Source: UBA5448 sp045536965 (GTDB lineage: Bacteria; Bacillota; Clostridia; Oscillospirales; SIG627). Taken from it: a DNA stretch of 64,000 nt. The DNA is taken from contig JAZSON010000024.1 in the NCBI GenBank assembly GCA_045536965.1, forward strand, positions 17,964 through 81,963, in the 5' to 3' direction. Both the position numbers and the translations under genes were made by a program. A model generated the notes under the pieces. The model searched no databases, was not told the origin of the DNA, and saw only the letters and a program-made list of their open reading frames with translations. Every line of letters begins with the position of its first letter. The first letter of the stretch is position 1. Shown here piece by piece: positions 41,650-50,516 of the stretch.

Positions 41650-44058
41650 TTATGCCTTTTCGCAGTACAAAATAACCTTTCCGCCAAAACCACCGTCGGC
41701 GTGTTGGTTTTCATAGATGTTCATTTTCGGCTGATATTTTCCCACCCACGCGGCAGGTGTTTTATCAAAATAATCGGTATCGATACAAGCGCCCGCAATG
41801 GTGTTGGTCACGGCGATTTTCAATTCGCTCCCCCGCTTCACTCCCGACACCTTGACAAAATAGGGCGGCATGGTCACGGTGGCTTTTTCCTCCCCATCGA
41901 CATAGACCTTGGCATAATGGAGCAGATCGCCCAAATCCAGATATACATCTTTAGCGGGAATGTCAAAATCAATTTTGGCCAAATAGCTTACTTCTCCCGA
42001 GAACCTTTTATCCCAATTTCCCGTTGCCATCGGCAGTGAATGGGGAGCGGGATAATGATTTTCAGCACCTCTGTCCCCCACCTTAAAGATGCGGGAAACA
42101 TAGCCCGAAAAGTCCTCTAACTTGCCGATTTTTATAAAACTTTTCTTTTCTTGCGCCGCAATCTCTACATCGCTGAAGAAATATACTCTCCCCTCACCGC
42201 TTTCCAAGTTTCCGCTTACAAAACTCATTTCATCCTTTTGTTTTGCATGAATGCGGTAAATATCCCCTGTCAGCAAATCCATTTCATAACAAGGCTTATC
42301 TTCAAAAAACGTGACGGTAAAATCTTTCTTTTCGCCGTTTTCATTGAAGATAAAATAGTAGTGGGCATCTGGGCCGTCCACACGGCGCGCCATAATATTG
42401 GTCGTGTCGCACAAAACGGTCGGCTCGATTTTTTCGACGGTATTCTTTAAAATTTCTTTTACCTCGGGCAGTTCAAACTCTCCCTCGGGCACAAAAACAT
42501 AGTCATAGCAAACGAAATCGTTTTTAAGTTTTGATCCCTCTACCCTGCAGTTTAAGACAAAATCCTCATCGATGATGTCAAATGAAACGCCCTTGCTTTC
42601 CAGCATTTCGCCGATTTCTTCAAAGCTTGCAATGGCAATACCCGCTTCTTTCCCACCGCTGTTGATGGTGTTTGTCGGGAAATACAAGGCGGTTTTTATG
42701 AAAGGGGTATTCTCCTGCATCATAAACTGCAAACGTTTGGTGTATGCATTGATGCTATGAAGCATATCGGTGCCCAAAAAGGGAGGGACAAAATTGGGGC
42801 GGTATTGGAAAGGCAAAATCCCTTCATGCTCATAAGAAGAGGTCATGAAATTAAAATGATTGATACCTCTCGCCGCCTGAAAACCCAAAATATAGCGCAT
42901 GTCTTCATGGGTAAGGTAGCCGCCGTAAACGGCAAAGCTTTCACTGATACACACCTTGCTGCCAATCTGTCTTGCGGCGCTTGAAGCAAACCGCGGGAAA
43001 AACTCAATCCCCTCGGGACAGCTTTTATCCCCCTCTTTTCCCTTGGGAGATTCAATTTGTCCCCAAATGACATCAATTCCGGGTACATCAAAGGCGCGCA
43101 GCATTTTCATGGGGTTGCCGTAATGCAGTATGGTATAACCGTAGCTTTCATGGTCGCGGTCAAGGTGTCCCGTCGATTTCATATTATGGTCATTGAGCCA
43201 CTTTTTCATGGTCAAAAAGTAATTTTCACAAACCAAATCCCCGCAAAGACGCTCGTAATCCATCTTTGCTTGCTTTTGTTTGCGGGTGATAGGCTCTTTG
43301 TCATTCATGATATAGGGCAAGTAGTCACCCAAATCGTATCCGAAACGCGCCCGAAATTTCTTATCAAGATCGGTGGAATAAGTCCTGAGTTGCGACTCAT
43401 CGTCAAACATATACACAACTTGGTTTCCGATCATATCCCCCAAAGCCGCGGCAATTTTTTCATGCGTCAGTTCCAAAAAGGTTTGGGTCACTTCCAACAT
43501 ACCAATATCGGTATTCAAAGGATTATCGTTGCCGATGGCAGTATTGGTCCAAAAATAGACAGTCAATTCACAATCGCTTTCGGGTGTATAGCCGTCACAG
43601 ACACGGACATCCCCTGCGAATGCAGAGAGGGTGTTTTCAGCCGATACGAAATTTTCTCCCGCCTTCAACACCTTTTTTGTTTTTTCCAACTTCTTTTCGC
43701 CAAATCTCACATCCCGTTTGCAGACCTGCCCACAGGCCATTCCCGAGGGGAATCCTCCCTCGTTGTAAAGCCAGGTATGCATACCGATACTGTCGGCATA
43801 TTGGTGCGCAAAGGCAAGCAACGAAAGATATTCGTCCGACAAATAATCGGGCGACAGAGCAGTGTTTCTCAGTCCCGGTCTGAAATTTTTCGGTTCAGCC
43901 AAAACATACATAGCTTCGATCCCATTTTTCTTCATGCCATCCAGCCGCTCTTTGATACCCTCGCGGGTGATGGTTGTGTTCCAAAGCCATGTATAAACGG
44001 GAGCATAACGGGAAGAAACCTCTTCCATTTTGCCGTTTTTAAAAATCTCGCAGTTCAT
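41650..44058 (-). CDS. Large glycoside hydrolase, GH106 (alpha-L-rhamnosidase)-like
   Basis: 802-aa cytoplasmic protein. N-terminal TIM-barrel features are AHQYADSIGMHTWLYNEGGF and a barrel with HLDRDHESYG and CISESFAVYG. The C-terminal region (about residues 660-800) is a jelly-roll typical of glycan-binding modules in GH2/GH106 proteins (YLDLGDLLHYAKVYVDGEE). Family assignment is by pattern only. The ATG at 44058 follows TAGGAG. It lies 22 bp downstream of an RpiB-family isomerase, indicating a sugar utilisation operon. Confidence 0.65.
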   Translation of the reverse strand: MNCEIFKNGKMEEVSSRYAPVYTWLWNTTITREGIKERLDGMKKNGIEAMYVLAEPKNFRPGLRNTALSPDYLSDEYLSLLAFAHQYADSIGMHTWLYNEGGFPSGMACGQVCKRDVRFGEKKLEKTKKVLKAGENFVSAENTLSAFAGDVRVCDGYTPESDCELTVYFWTNTAIGNDNPLNTDIGMLEVTQTFLELTHEKIAAALGDMIGNQVVYMFDDESQLRTYSTDLDKKFRARFGYDLGDYLPYIMNDKEPITRKQKQAKMDYERLCGDLVCENYFLTMKKWLNDHNMKSTGHLDRDHESYGYTILHYGNPMKMLRAFDVPGIDVIWGQIESPKGKEGDKSCPEGIEFFPRFASSAARQIGSKVCISESFAVYGGYLTHEDMRYILGFQAARGINHFNFMTSSYEHEGILPFQYRPNFVPPFLGTDMLHSINAYTKRLQFMMQENTPFIKTALYFPTNTINSGGKEAGIAIASFEEIGEMLESKGVSFDIIDEDFVLNCRVEGSKLKNDFVCYDYVFVPEGEFELPEVKEILKNTVEKIEPTVLCDTTNIMARRVDGPDAHYYFIFNENGEKKDFTVTFFEDKPCYEMDLLTGDIYRIHAKQKDEMSFVSGNLESGEGRVYFFSDVEIAAQEKKSFIKIGKLEDFSGYVSRIFKVGDRGAENHYPAPHSLPMATGNWDKRFSGEVSYLAKIDFDIPAKDVYLDLGDLLHYAKVYVDGEEKATVTMPPYFVKVSGVKRGSELKIAVTNTIAGACIDTDYFDKTPAAWVGKYQPKMNIYENQHADGGFGGKVILYCEKA

Positions 44059-44080
44059 CGCGCTTCTCCTAACCAAAAGT

Positions 44081-44659
44081 TTATTCGGGCTTTTTATCGA
44101 AATCCAGCGTCAAAGGATAGTCACCGAGTTTATTGACCTTAAAGCCGTTTTTCTTATATTCTTCATAATCAAAAGCATCCAGCTCGTCCATGGCAAGCTT
44201 GTGGAACTCGTAAAAATTGTGCCACCACTCCCAGCCGCTTCCAAGGGAATTTTTCAAGTACACATCGGCAATGTCGCAGGCGGTCTGCGGAGCAACGTAA
44301 AAAGCTCCCATGGCAAGCACATTGACACCGTTTCCCGTGATCGCGCGCTGTGCGGCAGGCAAGCTTTCCACCACACCTGCATGGACACCGGGACATTTGC
44401 TTGCAGCAATATGAATACCCATTCCCGTACCGCAAAACAGGAGCGCTCTTTCATAATTCCCCTCGGAAATTTCAGCGCCCACACGCAAACCCACACGATG
44501 GAACATCAAATCGGTATCATCGGGATCAGAGTCCTTTTTCACCCCGAGATCGAGAATTTTCCATCCTTTTTTCTCCAAATGCTCCACCACGATTTCTTTT
44601 AAAGGAAATCCCGCAAAATCCGCGCCGACCACCAAATATTTATCTTTCACCGTTTTCAT
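44081..44659 (-). CDS. RpiB/LacA/LacB-family sugar-phosphate isomerase
   Basis: 192-aa isomerase. GADFAGFPLKE (substrate phosphate loop), LLFCGTGMGIHIAASKCPGV (catalytic Cys motif, GTGMG) and GNGVNVLAMGA are diagnostic. It interconverts aldose and ketose phosphates. It is longer than RpiB (about 150 aa), with an extra C-terminal helix region. First gene of the operon with the GH106-like protein. AAAGGAG lies before the ATG. Confidence 0.88.
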   Translation of the reverse strand: MKTVKDKYLVVGADFAGFPLKEIVVEHLEKKGWKILDLGVKKDSDPDDTDLMFHRVGLRVGAEISEGNYERALLFCGTGMGIHIAASKCPGVHAGVVESLPAAQRAITGNGVNVLAMGAFYVAPQTACDIADVYLKNSLGSGWEWWHNFYEFHKLAMDELDAFDYEEYKKNGFKVNKLGDYPLTLDFDKKPE

Positions 44660-44692
44660 ATGACCGCTCCTTTGAATCTTTTTTCCACCCAC

Positions 44693-44721
44693 ATTGTACC
44701 ATATTGATGTGTATTTTGCAA
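44693..44721 (-). promoter_or_regulatory. sigma-A promoter of the isomerase/glycosidase operon
   Basis: TTGCAA (44716-44721), 17 bp, TACAAT (44693-44698) with an extended TGG, on the minus strand. Confidence 0.8.
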
Positions 44722-44742
44722 CCTAATTTCTCCCCTGTCGGC

Positions 44743-44770
44743 ACCCTTTGCAAAAACCGTACATATACTG
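44743..44770 (+). promoter_or_regulatory. Possible mother-cell promoter of the cotJ operon
   Basis: CATATACTG (44762-44770) resembles sigma-E or sigma-K -10 elements. AC lies 17 bp upstream (44743-44744), as in sigma-K promoters. No sigma-A promoter is seen. The match is partial. Confidence 0.35.
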
Positions 44771-44832
44771 ACAACGGCGGTAAAAACCGCTAATCTGAAA
44801 AAAGGAAGCGCCCGATGGCGCGATCAATATAA

Positions 44833-45111
44833 ATGCACAAATATTATCGCTACGCACAGCAGGGAAATGGTTTAGTATGTGCAAACTGTGCGGGAAACCC
44901 TCCTCCCGTGCAACCCCGCCAAAACGGGGCACAAGACCGTGATTCCGTCTCCACATGTTGCCTGTGCGACAATCAACCCATTTCGCTGGCCATGGCGTAT
45001 GTCAAAGAGCAACCCTTTGATGTACTCTATGAACCCTGCGAAGGCTGGAAAGCAGGTACCCTCTTTCCCGACTTGTATATGCCTTACTGTATAGGAGGGA
45101 AAACACGATGA
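44833..45111 (+). CDS. cotJA: Spore coat-associated protein CotJA
   Basis: 92-aa protein whose second half, LAMAYVKEQPFDVLYEPCEG then GTLFPDLYMPY, is the CotJA signature. The N-terminal half is Cys-rich (VCANCAGN, TCCLCDN). In Bacillus the cotJ operon is made in the mother cell and its products go to the inner coat. The start is uncertain because the ribosome-binding site is weak. Its stop overlaps the cotJB start (ATGA). Confidence 0.85.
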   Translation: MHKYYRYAQQGNGLVCANCAGNPPPVQPRQNGAQDRDSVSTCCLCDNQPISLAMAYVKEQPFDVLYEPCEGWKAGTLFPDLYMPYCIGGKTR

Positions 45112-45374
45112 ATGACAACATGAACCGCAAAACACTTTTCGACACCATAGGCGCCGTCAGCTTCGCCATGGATGAGTTGCGGCTGTTTTTAGACACCCAT
45201 CCCAATTGCAGCCAAGCACTCGCTTGCTTCAATGAATACAAAACCCGCCGCCACGAGCTGGTAGCGCAATACACCAATCAATACGGCCCCCTCGATGCCT
45301 ATTATCCCGACACGGAGGGCGGCTGCTGGAATTGGAACGCAGGTCCAATGCCATGGAAAGGAGAGGCAAACTAA
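45108..45374 (+). CDS. cotJB: Spore coat protein CotJB
   Basis: 88-aa protein with LDTHPNCSQALACFNEYKTRR and the C-terminal YGPLDAYYPDTEGGCWNW, matching CotJB, which assists CotJC assembly in the coat. AGGAGG precedes the ATG. Position between cotJA and cotJC confirms it. Confidence 0.9.
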   Translation: MNDNMNRKTLFDTIGAVSFAMDELRLFLDTHPNCSQALACFNEYKTRRHELVAQYTNQYGPLDAYYPDTEGGCWNWNAGPMPWKGEAN

Positions 45375-45375
45375 T

Positions 45376-45651
45376 ATGTGGGGTTATGAAAAAAGATTGC
45401 AATTTCCCGTCAACATCAAAAATCCCGATGCAAGAGCTGCCAAAGTCATCATTTCTCAATACGGCGGGCCCGACGGTGAACTCGGCGCATCCCTCCGTTA
45501 TCTCTCTCAACGCTTTGCCATGCCCAACCAACGCGTTGCCGGCCTTTTGACCGATATCGGTACCTTCGTTTCTAAAGTGGTACACTTGTATTTAGGAGCC
45601 ACCGTTTTTGATACGGTAAATCTCCATTTTTCAGGCAAAATATTTAGGTAA
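45376..45651 (+). pseudogene. cotJC: cotJC, 5' part (interrupted by an intervening element)
   Basis: Manganese-catalase-like spore coat protein, first 63 residues (MWGYEKRLQFPVNIKNP to GLLTDIGT), joined at GGTACC (45559-45564) to foreign sequence that adds 28 unrelated residues before a stop. The rest of cotJC lies at 56469-56750. Joining the two GGTACC copies gives GLLTDIGTEELAHLE, the normal family sequence, in frame. GAGAGG precedes the ATG. Not a random pseudogene: it would be restored by site-specific excision. Confidence 0.92.
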
Positions 45652-47204
45652 AGATCAACGGTGTCTTTATCGATGATCACCATCTTGTCAAGGATTTGCT
45701 TGTAGAACTCGTCCTCGTATTCAACGCCGTTTACAAGATCAATGATTGCCTTTTCAATGTCCGTAAACAACTGCTCCTGCTGAACTTTCAAGGTATTGCC
45801 ATTGGTGATGCTGTCAATTTGTATTTTGATGTCAGTCATCACTCCGTCAATCTTTTCACGTTCTGCAAGAAACTCCCCTTTGTCAATGTTACCCTCCATA
45901 TACAATTCCAAAAGCCGACTGCGCTTGATGCTCATTTCATCCAGCTTCTTTTGAAGCTGTTTTGTACTACTATTCAGCGAATTATCAGAAAGTACAGATT
46001 TAATGGCTCTTAAAAGATTTCGGGTGATTTTCTCACGGTTGAATTTTAAGTTTTTTACCGCAAGGTACATAATGTGAATGGCTTCTTCATTGCGAATGCT
46101 TGGACTTGTGCAACCCACTTCATTACCTGCTTTATCAAGGTGTTTGCTCCCATGCTTTGCCGCCTCACCACAACGCCACGCTTTGTATCTGCTACCGTTT
46201 TGACGTGGTTTATAACGTGCAACATAACTTCTGCCACATACTCCGCATTTGATTTTTCCCGAAAAGGGATAGCGGTTAGAGTGTTTGGCTTTGCCTTCCG
46301 GTGAAAGAGCACGCCCATCTAAAATGCGATTAGCCTCCTCAAACATTTCTCTTGAAATGATCGGCTCGTGATGGTCTCGGATGATGACAAATTCCTCCTC
46401 ACCGTGATTATACTTTTTTTCGTGAGTCAAATAATCGGGGGTAATCGTTTTCTTCTGTACGAGGTCACCGCAATACTTCTCATTCCTGAGAACTCTAAGA
46501 ATTACCGTGTTCGACCACTCTTGAACTCTAAGAGGTGTGATTCCTTCTTCACGGAGTTCTCTTGCAATGGTGTGAGTGCCTTTTCCCTCATTGATGCACT
46601 TGTGGTATATCAAGCGAACGATTTTTGCCCCTTCTTTATTGATTGTCATTTTACCGTCCTTTACATCATAGCCTAACATATCTCGACCAAAAACGACACC
46701 ATCCTCCATACGTCGCTTCTGACCCCATTTCACGCGTTCCGAGGTTCTTCGGCTTTCGTCTTGAGCAAGAGATGCCATTATAGTTAATCTTAACTCTGCA
46801 TCGGGATCACGAGTATCAAGATTATCAAGTACAAAAATCACACCGACACCATATCTTTTCAGCTCTCTTGTGAAGCTTATGCTATCAAGGGTATTACGGG
46901 CAAATCTTGAAATTTCTTTTGTGATGATCAGATCGATCTGCCCATTCTTTGCACATTCGATCATTCTTAAAAACTCCTTGCGGTGTTTGGTGCTTGTTCC
47001 CGAAACACCCTTGTCAGCAAATATCTCCGATAGCTCCCAATCGGGATGATTTTCAATGTATTCTTTGAAATACTTTTGCTGACTTTCAAATGAGTTGGCT
47101 TGGTCTCTGTTGTCTGTACTAACACGGCAGTAGGCGGCTACCCGTTGTACCTTGTTTTCAAATTTGCGTTCTTGGTTTAAAAGCTCATATTTGTCTAAAC
47201 TCAT
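45507..47204 (-). CDS. Large serine recombinase (resolvase/recombinase/zinc-ribbon family)
   Basis: 565 aa as integrated. Catalytic domain with YCRVST (Ser29), then the recombinase domain (about 170-275), a zinc ribbon (CGVCGRSYVARY ... CTSPS, about 310-370) and a C-terminal coiled coil (about 390-470). AAGGAG precedes the ATG. The last 16 codons lie past the att core in antisense cotJC DNA. In the circular form the frame would instead continue 68 codons at the right end (stop at 56261) and end before a terminator. It is the obvious enzyme for excision and integration of the element. Confidence 0.93.
   Translation of the reverse strand: MSLDKYELLNQERKFENKVQRVAAYCRVSTDNRDQANSFESQQKYFKEYIENHPDWELSEIFADKGVSGTSTKHRKEFLRMIECAKNGQIDLIITKEISRFARNTLDSISFTRELKRYGVGVIFVLDNLDTRDPDAELRLTIMASLAQDESRRTSERVKWGQKRRMEDGVVFGRDMLGYDVKDGKMTINKEGAKIVRLIYHKCINEGKGTHTIARELREEGITPLRVQEWSNTVILRVLRNEKYCGDLVQKKTITPDYLTHEKKYNHGEEEFVIIRDHHEPIISREMFEEANRILDGRALSPEGKAKHSNRYPFSGKIKCGVCGRSYVARYKPRQNGSRYKAWRCGEAAKHGSKHLDKAGNEVGCTSPSIRNEEAIHIMYLAVKNLKFNREKITRNLLRAIKSVLSDNSLNSSTKQLQKKLDEMSIKRSRLLELYMEGNIDKGEFLAEREKIDGVMTDIKIQIDSITNGNTLKVQQEQLFTDIEKAIIDLVNGVEYEDEFYKQILDKMVIIDKDTVDLYLNILPEKWRFTVSKTVAPKYKCTTLETKVPISVKRPATRWLGMAKR
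45559..45564. other. attL core
   Basis: GGTACC shared with 56469-56474, the only sequence common to the two junctions. The flank to the left is cotJC, to the right element DNA. Confidence 0.85.
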
Positions 47205-47241
47205 AATAAAAACTCCTTAATGTATAATGAAAGCCGAGATG

Positions 47242-47433
47242 TTACTCTCGGCTGTTATTTTCTTCTCTATATGTTTTCTCGATTCTTTCTATGCAGGTAT
47301 TCATCTGTTGCGGTGAAAGCAACTTGTTTTCTTTGAGCGACAGCAAAATCGCTGTAGCAATTTTTAGTTCCGCTTCCGGAGTGTTCACCTCCGGAATTAC
47401 GCCAAGGTCATAATTCTTGTATTTCGTGAAAAC
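47242..47433 (-). CDS. Small protein upstream of the recombinase
   Basis: Open frame of about 63 codons reading KYKNYDLGVIPEVNTPEAEL then IATAILLSLKENKLLSPQQM, with protein-like composition, ending 38 bp before the recombinase ATG. No standard start codon with a ribosome-binding site is evident, so the start is unknown. A hairpin (AGCCGAGA/TCTCGGCT) overlaps its end and may attenuate recombinase expression. Small accessory genes next to serine recombinases often help regulate them; that is inference. Confidence 0.45.
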   Translation of the reverse strand, partial: VFTKYKNYDLGVIPEVNTPEAELKIATAILLSLKENKLLSPQQMNTCIERIEKTYREENNSRE

Positions 47434-47489
47434 ACCCCCTACTGCAAATATATGATAAGAGGCTTCTCAATATCATAATATATGCTCAT

Positions 47490-47517
47490 AAAATATGTCA
47501 TACCGGGGGCAATATTC
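47490..47517 (-). promoter_or_regulatory. Candidate sigma-E (mother-cell) promoter for the recombinase
   Basis: Minus-strand GAATATT (47511-47517), a full match to the sigma-E -35, with CATATTTT (47490-47497; six of eight to CATACAnT) 13 bp downstream. It lies upstream of the small gene and the recombinase. In Bacillus skin, the recombinase spoIVCA is sigma-E dependent. Confidence 0.45.
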
Positions 47518-47658
47518 AGTTTTAGGTCTAAATAGTGCCCGCAAATTTTAATAAAATTTGAGAGCAATGTGGTATAACCACAAGCCGAAGTATGCTTTAC
47601 ACATTCTCATTCCTTCGGTAACTTCCCGACCTCTTTCATCGGGAACTTTAATCGGTAG

Positions 47659-47976
47659 TTAGATAGCTTTAATCATAACTACTCTTGAACGCAACTCTGG
47701 TTTTTTTGCACCGTCTTTTACTTCAAATGCTACTCTTTGACCAATGAGTTCTTCATCATCAAAATTCCCATCATCATCCCTATAGCCAAATGCCAATTCA
47801 TTAAAAATAGGATTTATAGTAGAAAATGACGTGTTGAAAATCGCATTTTCCGTGCGAATATCAACGGCAAAATAGCCGCGTTCCTCATAGTAATCAATTT
47901 TTATGATTTTTCCCGTGTATTCTCCTTCCTCCAAATAATTGGTGTAATGCTGTGGTTTAAAATTATGAATTGCCAT
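47659..47976 (-). CDS. Hypothetical element protein, 105 aa
   Basis: Acidic beta-rich protein (YLEEGEYTGKIIKIDYYEER, EELIGQRVAFEVKDG) that could be an OB-fold-like single-domain protein. No family recognised. The ATG at 47976 follows AGGAGG. It is 19 bp downstream of the DUF927 gene in the same transcript. Confidence 0.65.
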   Translation of the reverse strand: MAIHNFKPQHYTNYLEEGEYTGKIIKIDYYEERGYFAVDIRTENAIFNTSFSTINPIFNELAFGYRDDDGNFDDEELIGQRVAFEVKDGAKKPELRSRVVMIKAI

Positions 47977-47995
47977 ATAAATTTCCTCCTTTTTG

Positions 47996-49768
47996 TTAAT
48001 CAATAATGGCATTAGTAAACTCCGAAAATATGTCAACGTCCCCAAACTCCGCTTCAATATCTCTTTGCGGTGCTTTGGTGGATTGATTTTGAATTGAGTT
48101 TTCGAGCTTGAAGCAATAGCATTTCTGCCGTCCAACCTCTTTTACCAAAGTTACCCTTTTATAAATCCTATCCGGCTCTGTCAGTAAAACATCTTGATCT
48201 TTAAGCGTTTTAAGTACGCCTTTCCAATCATTTACGCCGTAGTCTTCCATCATATCCTCAAATACAGTTTGCGATATTTGAATTTCGCTGTACTTGTGTT
48301 TAGTTTTGATGGCTCCACAGCAGGATGATGGTACAACGTTGGTATCAATCATATAGCGTGAACTATTTCGGCTGACCTCTTGACGAACGATCTCAAGCAA
48401 ACGGTCTTCCGGTTTGGCTGCTGTAGTGATTTGCCGTTCTAATTTCAAAAGATAACCAGCAACATCATCCTCATTGATACGCATTTGAAATATGTCATTA
48501 ACGTAACGTGTCGTAGTAAGTACAGTCGCAAGCTTTGAAAGAATACGTTCGGAAAGTTCTTTCTTATCTGCGCATTTATCGCAAAGATACTTTTTATCCT
48601 TTTCGTAATCTTCAAAAACATCGTCACCCTTTTGAAGCAAATACTTTACAAAATGTTCACCTGCAAGGGCATAGTTTTCATAAATGCAAGATTTAATGTT
48701 ATCACTATTCTCTGCACTATCAGTCAAAGCGTCTTTAATCTCAAACACTCTCGCCTTTATACCATTTGGTGTATCTTCGGTTATCAAGCTAAATTCGGCA
48801 GTAGAAATTACAATTCCGTTAAATTCCGTAACATCCTTTTGGGTGGCATCGCCATTCAAGCGCATCTTTGAACGTCCTTGACAGATTGTATACATAACGC
48901 GGTTAAACTCTTTACTATTGCTTAATGCGACTTCGTCAATAACAACTGTGTGACCGCCACAGCTTGAAATAAATTGATTCAAAGCGTTCTCTGTGGCGTG
49001 AAAATTTATTGCACACCCCCTATTTAGCATAGGGCTAGAAAAAACGCTTGTTGCTAACATTGCCGTTGTGGTCTTTCCCTTAGAGGATCTGTTGCTCAAG
49101 TTGAACATTAAACTGCCAATATCCTTCTTTTCATTTAAGAGTGCAACAAGTGCTCCTGCAAAACCAAGAAGCAATATAACAGTCATTGCGATACTTTTCA
49201 GCACTTCAGTTTTCACCATATTGAGCCACTTTTCAAGATCTCCGGTCGGCTTTAAATCAAGCTTCCCATTGAATGATAATCCTTTATAAACACCTTCCGC
49301 ACTTAATGCAGAATGTCCCCTGAACAGTTTTATATCTCCATCCTTGCTCCATCCAAGTTTTGAGTAAGAACGATTTATAGGGGCAATCCTTTCGCTTTTC
49401 AAAAGGTATTTTACTACTTTGTAGGCATCATCTTCGGCAAATCGAACGCCGTATTTATAGAGTTCCTTTACTCCAAGTTTGGTTAAAATATCGCAATCAA
49501 AAACTCTTTCGACCGCAGTCTTTCCGTCATAATATCGGATTTTTAGTTTTACTACGCCCGTATCAGTATCAACAAGCCTTTCTACCACCTCAATACCGGT
49601 AGCAAAAACCGTTATAGAATAATTATCATCTAATTTTGATAATTGACCAACCCAACGGTTGCCGTTAACATACGGAAAAACTGTTGTTTCACACTTTAAT
49701 CGTTCGTAATCTTCCTTGTCTATTGAGATAGTTCCCAAATGCTTTACATCATCAATATTAAAACTCAC
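47996..49768 (-). CDS. DUF927-family helicase-like protein
   Basis: 590-aa protein. The central region carries a P-loop in NRSSKGKTTTA (about residue 230), a Walker B-like HTVVIDEVAL and a sensor segment GIVISTAEFSL, the DUF927 pattern found in plasmid and phage primase/helicase modules. It may allow the excised circle to replicate or be processed. The N-terminal third has no known domain. AGGAGG precedes the ATG. Confidence 0.8.
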   Translation of the reverse strand: MSFNIDDVKHLGTISIDKEDYERLKCETTVFPYVNGNRWVGQLSKLDDNYSITVFATGIEVVERLVDTDTGVVKLKIRYYDGKTAVERVFDCDILTKLGVKELYKYGVRFAEDDAYKVVKYLLKSERIAPINRSYSKLGWSKDGDIKLFRGHSALSAEGVYKGLSFNGKLDLKPTGDLEKWLNMVKTEVLKSIAMTVILLLGFAGALVALLNEKKDIGSLMFNLSNRSSKGKTTTAMLATSVFSSPMLNRGCAINFHATENALNQFISSCGGHTVVIDEVALSNSKEFNRVMYTICQGRSKMRLNGDATQKDVTEFNGIVISTAEFSLITEDTPNGIKARVFEIKDALTDSAENSDNIKSCIYENYALAGEHFVKYLLQKGDDVFEDYEKDKKYLCDKCADKKELSERILSKLATVLTTTRYVNDIFQMRINEDDVAGYLLKLERQITTAAKPEDRLLEIVRQEVSRNSSRYMIDTNVVPSSCCGAIKTKHKYSEIQISQTVFEDMMEDYGVNDWKGVLKTLKDQDVLLTEPDRIYKRVTLVKEVGRQKCYCFKLENSIQNQSTKAPQRDIEAEFGDVDIFSEFTNAIID

Positions 49769-49840
49769 TTATAAACCTCCTTATCTTTATTTTCCGGCGT
49801 GCTGTTACACACGCCGGAGTTATAAGTATATTTATTATTA

Positions 49841-50224
49841 TCAAAAAAATAATTCCGGATGTCGATACAGCTTTGTATAATACTTGATTTGCTCATCCGA
49901 TAATGAGTAGAAGTCATCATCGTCGGGAGGCGCAGAACATAAAAAGAACGTTCCGCAAACTATATCGTACACTTTACCATTTTCATCTCGTAATGCGCGG
50001 TTTGGTAGAAGTCCAAGGTTTTTTTCTTCTTCGTTATAAATCAACGCTATAGAATCATCAAACGGATAGATGACTTGAAAAAAATCGCCAACCACTTTTT
50101 GCATTGATTCTAAAGATGATTCAATCTCTTTAACTTTGGGGGTTTGCATAGGTTTAATAACAAGTATTTTCATTTTGTTCTTCGTGGTTTTCTTTAAATT
50201 GTTATCCGTTGTTGGCATATACAT
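49841..50224 (-). CDS. DUF3846 protein, copy 1
   Basis: 127-aa protein of the DUF3846 family common in Firmicutes plasmids and mobile elements: KILVIKPMQTPKVKEIESSL, PNRALRDENGKVYDIVCGTF. A basic N-terminal extension (residues 1-18) is present if the first ATG, which has AAGGAGG, is used. The family function is unknown. It is clearly paralogous to 51375-51707. It is preceded by a terminator and a structured leader (50264-50510). Confidence 0.8.
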   Translation of the reverse strand: MYMPTTDNNLKKTTKNKMKILVIKPMQTPKVKEIESSLESMQKVVGDFFQVIYPFDDSIALIYNEEEKNLGLLPNRALRDENGKVYDIVCGTFFLCSAPPDDDDFYSLSDEQIKYYTKLYRHPELFF

Positions 50225-50263
50225 TGTAATGCCCTCCTTTTTGTTATATTTTCCTCGTCTGCC

Positions 50264-50294
50264 AAAAGAAAAAGACCGCCCACATTGGACGGTC
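50264..50294 (-). terminator. Terminator at the end of the structured leader RNA
   Basis: Stem GACCGTCC/GGGCGGTC on the minus strand followed by TTTTTC, located 40 bp before the DUF3846 start. Confidence 0.8.
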
Positions 50295-50510
50295 GAAAGA
50301 GACTTGTCGTATTTACCCCCATATTACTGAATTACCCATCTCGTGATGTAGCAAATAGTTGTGTCCTACCTATACGGATTGGTAAAAGAATATAGCACAG
50401 CAAAATACGGCGTCCTCTTTCGACAGCCGAGTATGTAAGATGCCATATTCTTTATCATAGGTTTTTATTTAAAATCAGTTATCATTAATCATAGTCATTC
50501 TTGCATCTTC
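50268..50510 (-). ncRNA. Candidate structured leader or regulatory RNA inside the element
   Basis: A non-coding transcript of about 240 nt with its own promoter (50517-50545) and terminator (50264-50294). A 13-bp stem (AAAGAATATGGCA with TGCTATATTCTTT) encloses a CGGC/GCCG hairpin. A 10-nt segment GTCGAAAGAG, read on the minus strand in the hairpin, is perfectly complementary to CTCTTTCGAC next to the terminator stem, so a terminator/antiterminator switch is possible. Only a 30-codon frame without a ribosome site is present. It fills most of the gene-free stretch 50225-50846. The remaining part (50546-50846) shows nothing recognisable. Confidence 0.55.
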
Positions 50511-50516
50511 GGTTAT

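Noticed and set aside
40535..41650. M-box (Mg2+) riboswitch for the mgtE-like gene
   Set aside because: The region upstream of mgtE (41564-41649) is too short and shows no M-box core. The structured RNA lies downstream of the gene.
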